From assembly GCA_021740645.1 (NCBI GenBank), contig JAIOZL010000016.1, positions 21,533 through 85,532 on the forward strand: a stretch of 64,000 nt of DNA. The letters are read 5' to 3'. The stretch comes from Bacteroidales bacterium. GTDB lineage: Bacteria; Bacteroidota; Bacteroidia; Bacteroidales; JAADJA01. The translations under genes and the position numbers were made by a program. The first letter of the stretch is position 1, and the number at the start of each line of letters is the position of its first letter. Below the pieces are notes generated by a model. It ran no database searches. It was not told the origin of the DNA and worked only from the letters and a program-made list of their open reading frames with translations. This document shows, piece by piece, positions 60,934 through 64,000 of this stretch.

Positions 60934-63879
60934 ATGAAAAAGAAAGATTTAAAGTGCATTACCTATATACTTTTCCTTATCACTTTATGGCCAAAATTGC
61001 TTTTTTGCATGATAGAGAATGACTCTTTACGGGACGATTCCATAAGTTATTTGTGGGCTGATTCAGTCTTAAAAAGTCTAAATTTGGAAGAAAAGATTGC
61101 CCAATTGATGATGGTTCGTACATATTCAAATAAAGATGGGAACTATTACCGGCAAATGGATAAACTTGTTGAGGACTACAATGTCGGGGGGTTTTGCTTT
61201 TTTCAGGGAGGTCCTGTTGCGCAGGCAAAACTTACTAACCGTTACCAAAAACTAGCGAAAACTCCCCTTTTTATTGCAATGGATGCTGAGTGGGGGCTGG
61301 GAATGCGGCTCGATAGTAGTTTTTCCTTTCCTTTTCAGATGACCATTGGCGCTACTTCAGATGACGAAGTGGTGTATCAAATGGGAAAAGAAATAGCCCG
61401 TCAACTGAAATTACTCGGCGTTCATATCAATTTTGCACCAGTCATTGACGTCAATAATAATCCATCGAATCCGGTAATTAACAGCAGATCTTTTGGCGAA
61501 TATCCGGAAATGGTAGCAAATCATGGGATTGCTTACATGAAAGGTTTACAGGATAACGGAATTATAGCCACAGCAAAACATTTTCCCGGACACGGAGATA
61601 CAGATTCGGATTCACATTTAACCCTGCCCCTTATTAATCATTCAATACAGCGTTTGGATTCTGTAGAGCTTTTGCCATTTAAAAGATTAATTTCTCAAGG
61701 TTTAGGTGCAGTGATGGTAGCACATTTGTTTATTCCGGCAATGGATAGCACCCCTGATTTACCGTCTACATTATCTGAAAATATTGTAAATGGATGGCTT
61801 AAAAATAAATTGGGTTTTGAAGGCCTGGTAATTTCTGATGCGCTGGATATGAAAGGGGTAACCAAATACTTCAAGCCTGGTGAGATTGAAATAAAAGCCT
61901 TTAAAGCTGGTATAGATATTTTACTTTTACCACAGGATGTGTCTGTAGCGATTAAAAGAATTAAGGAGGCTGTAGTTCAGGGGGAAATACAAGAAGAAGA
62001 AATCACACAAAGGTGTAAAAAGATTTTAAGGGCTAAAGAAAGGGAAAAACTTAATTCGTTAAGACCTGTGGATTGTGATTCAGTGTATATTAAAATTCAT
62101 AATGTAGCAAACCAGGTTATAGAGCGCAAATTATACAAACAGGCGATCACGGTCGTTAAAAATAATGAAAATATTTTACCCCTACAACGGCTGGATACCT
62201 TATCCATCGCTGTACTATCTATTGGATCAGCCGAAATATCACCATTTCAGCGCATGCTGAATAATTATTCTGCAATTGATTTTTTTAACATATTGGACGG
62301 ATTTACAGAAAATCAGGAAAATCAACTTCTTCAGGAGCTTTCAAAACAAAATCTTTTAATTATCGGGCTTCATAATACATCCATTTTTCCAAACAGGAAC
62401 TTCGGAATATCTAATAAAAGCCTTGAATTGATCAAGAAGTTATCAGAAAAAACCCGGGTGATCCTTGCTATGTTTTCAAGTCCATACAGTCTGGGCTTAA
62501 TTGAAGGTTTTGACGAAATAGATGCCGTAATATTAGGCTATCAGGATAGCAGGATTAGCCAGGAGGTTTGCGCACAGATAATAATGGGTGCCATAGGTTC
62601 CAGAGGTATCCTACCGGTATCCGCCGGGACTTTCAGGAATTTGGAAACAACCTCTTTGGAAAGACTAAAATATGGGATACCTGAAGACCTTGGTATAGAT
62701 TCCAGGTTGTTTGACCAAATAGACTCTATTGCCCTTAAAGCCATTGCAGACAAAGCAATGCCGGGGTGCCAGATACTCATTGCAAAAGATGGAAATGTTA
62801 TATATCAAAAGTCTTTCGGATATCATACCTATAAAAAAGGAAGGTTTGTTAAAAATACCGATTTATACGACCTGGCAAGCATTACAAAAATTGCTGCTTC
62901 CACTTTAAGCATTATGAACCTGGTGGATGAAGGGAAATTTGATATTGATCAAAAGCTTAAGCTTTACCTGCCTTATTTAAAAGGATCTAATAAAGAAGAT
63001 CTTATTACAAGAGATTTACTTTCTCATCAGGCAAGGTTACAAGCCTGGATACCTTTTTATCTTTATACACTCAAAGATAGTAAGCCTGATCCAATGATAT
63101 TTAGGAGCAAGTTAAGCCCGGAGTTTACCACAAAAGTTGCAGAAAATTTATTTATTCGAACTGATTATTCTTACATCCTTTATGATACCATATTAAATTC
63201 TGAATTAAGAAAAAAGAAAGAATATAAATACAGCGATCTGGGTTTTTATCTTTTAAAACAATCCATCGAAAATATTACTAATAAGCCTCTGAGTAGTTTT
63301 GTGGAGGATAAGTTTTACAATCGATTGGGTTTGCAATTTATGGGATTTAATCCTATAGATAAGTTTAATCCCTCTGTGATAGTGCCTACTGAAAATGACC
63401 AATATTTCAGGTTTCAGTTAATCCATGGTTATGTACATGATCCGGGTGCTGCGATGCTTGGAGGTGTTTCAGGGCATGCGGGTTTGTTTTCAAATGCTAA
63501 TGATCTGGCTATCCTTATGCAAATGCTTCTCCAGGAGGGATATTATGGGGGCATTCAATATCTTAATTCATCCACTATTAAACAATTTACCAAGCAACAG
63601 TTTCCTTTAAATGATAACCGCAGGGCATTGGGTTTTGATAAACCAAATATGGAAGATTGGGAAAAAGGGCCTACTTGCAAAAGTGCTTCAGAAAGTAGTT
63701 TTGGCCATTCCGGATTTACAGGTACATATGTTTGGACTGACCCTGAATTTGGATTAACTTATATTTTTCTATCAAACAGAATTCATCCTAGTGCAGAAAA
63801 TACTAAATTGATAAAGTGGAACACCCGAACCGAGATTCAGAAAATCATTTACAATGCAATTGGCTCATTCGTAAAATAG
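60934..63879 (+). CDS. NagZ-like GH3 beta-N-acetylglucosaminidase fused to a beta-lactamase-fold domain
   Basis: 981 residues with an N-terminal signal-like segment (8-28). Residues 45-385 are GH3, with KHFPGHGDTDSDSH (215-228; the D226-H228 pair is the general acid/base of NagZ-type enzymes) and nucleophile D302 (VISDALDMKGV). Residues 390-600 are a GH3 C-terminal-like region. Residues 610-981 are a serine beta-lactamase/PBP4-like esterase domain with SxxK at S649-K652 (SITK) and YSD near 768. The order pairs glycan cleavage with a penicillin-binding-protein-type activity in one exported protein. It probably acts on muropeptides and supplies AnmK. Confidence 0.9.
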   Translation: MKKKDLKCITYILFLITLWPKLLFCMIENDSLRDDSISYLWADSVLKSLNLEEKIAQLMMVRTYSNKDGNYYRQMDKLVEDYNVGGFCFFQGGPVAQAKLTNRYQKLAKTPLFIAMDAEWGLGMRLDSSFSFPFQMTIGATSDDEVVYQMGKEIARQLKLLGVHINFAPVIDVNNNPSNPVINSRSFGEYPEMVANHGIAYMKGLQDNGIIATAKHFPGHGDTDSDSHLTLPLINHSIQRLDSVELLPFKRLISQGLGAVMVAHLFIPAMDSTPDLPSTLSENIVNGWLKNKLGFEGLVISDALDMKGVTKYFKPGEIEIKAFKAGIDILLLPQDVSVAIKRIKEAVVQGEIQEEEITQRCKKILRAKEREKLNSLRPVDCDSVYIKIHNVANQVIERKLYKQAITVVKNNENILPLQRLDTLSIAVLSIGSAEISPFQRMLNNYSAIDFFNILDGFTENQENQLLQELSKQNLLIIGLHNTSIFPNRNFGISNKSLELIKKLSEKTRVILAMFSSPYSLGLIEGFDEIDAVILGYQDSRISQEVCAQIIMGAIGSRGILPVSAGTFRNLETTSLERLKYGIPEDLGIDSRLFDQIDSIALKAIADKAMPGCQILIAKDGNVIYQKSFGYHTYKKGRFVKNTDLYDLASITKIAASTLSIMNLVDEGKFDIDQKLKLYLPYLKGSNKEDLITRDLLSHQARLQAWIPFYLYTLKDSKPDPMIFRSKLSPEFTTKVAENLFIRTDYSYILYDTILNSELRKKKEYKYSDLGFYLLKQSIENITNKPLSSFVEDKFYNRLGLQFMGFNPIDKFNPSVIVPTENDQYFRFQLIHGYVHDPGAAMLGGVSGHAGLFSNANDLAILMQMLLQEGYYGGIQYLNSSTIKQFTKQQFPLNDNRRALGFDKPNMEDWEKGPTCKSASESSFGHSGFTGTYVWTDPEFGLTYIFLSNRIHPSAENTKLIKWNTRTEIQKIIYNAIGSFVK

Positions 63880-63928
63880 CAAAACCTACTGATATCAACA
63901 AAAAGCGTTGATAAGATATATAAAAAGA

Positions 63929-63975
63929 ACCCCAAAAACAGCCAAAAAAGGCTAAATTCGGGGTAATCTTTTTAT
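63929..63975 (+). terminator. Intrinsic terminator after the GH3 fusion gene
   Basis: ACCCC (63929-63933) pairs with GGGGT (63960-63964), and an inner AGCC/GGCT stem (63940-63943 / 63950-63953) makes a two-part hairpin. It is followed by AATCTTTTTATTT, a usable T-rich tail. Confidence 0.65.
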
Positions 63976-64000
63976 TTAGCTATGTCAAAAATAATAAAAC

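Noticed and set aside
1..64000. tRNA, rRNA, insertion sequences, prophage or integrase remnants
   Set aside because: Intergenic regions were read by eye; no cloverleaf, rRNA-like stretch, transposase or integrase coding region, or terminal inverted repeats were found.

Overview
The window is AT-rich chromosomal DNA of a Bacteroidota bacterium, most likely an anaerobic or facultative member of the class Bacteroidia. Evidence: a type IX secretion (T9SS) locus with PorU-type sortases, a PorP/SprF protein and a GldJ-like lipoprotein; cargo proteins with type A and type B sorting domains; promoters of the Bacteroidota form TTTG-N18/19-TAnnTTTG; and a tungsten/molybdenum aldehyde oxidoreductase. 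An NhaD-type Na+/H+ antiporter hints at a saline habitat. I see no rRNA, tRNA, insertion sequence, phage or CRISPR array, so this looks like core genome with one sensory island.

Layout. 0.2-9.9 kb: a same-strand signalling island with a CheB-CheR-PAS fusion, a kinase-less multi-PAS protein, a cobalamin-binding protein carrying the Wx9EH and ExHxxG signature of CarH-type B12 photoreceptors, a soluble histidine kinase 4 bp downstream of it, a KaiB homologue without KaiC, and a REC plus four-PAS protein. 10-13.3 kb: pdxB and transketolase. 13.4-19.1 kb: a small outer-membrane protein, then rimP-nusA-infB behind a clear promoter and leader hairpin. 19.1-23.9 kb: a membrane-anchored PHP protein, a Prc-type protease, and a small ABC ATPase with a 98-residue membrane partner. 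24-36.9 kb: two tandem PorU-like C25 proteases, PorP/SprF, GldJ, MurF and AnmK. 37-42 kb: NhaD, then ExbB-ExbD-TonB-FolC. 42-46.5 kb: a DUF364/ThiF/ThiS operon divergent from an aldehyde:ferredoxin oxidoreductase. 46.5-64 kb: a BadF-type sugar kinase, a HAD hydrolase with a CoA-transferase, a large repeat-rich T9SS cargo protein, recR, small secreted or unknown proteins, EF-G, an atypical Nramp transporter, a vWA protein, and a NagZ-type GH3 fused to a beta-lactamase-fold domain.

How the genes fit together. The window holds much of a T9SS surface pathway (sortases, ring or motor-associated proteins, cargo) and three possible peptidoglycan-recycling steps (NagZ-like GH3, AnmK, BadF-type amino-sugar kinase) beside MurF. 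The AOR cluster looks like a self-contained W/Mo-pterin enzyme with its own sulfur-carrier pair. The signalling island is the best candidate for a little-described system: a B12-based, possibly light-sensing, protein paired with a histidine kinase and accompanied by KaiB and several PAS proteins that lack kinase domains.
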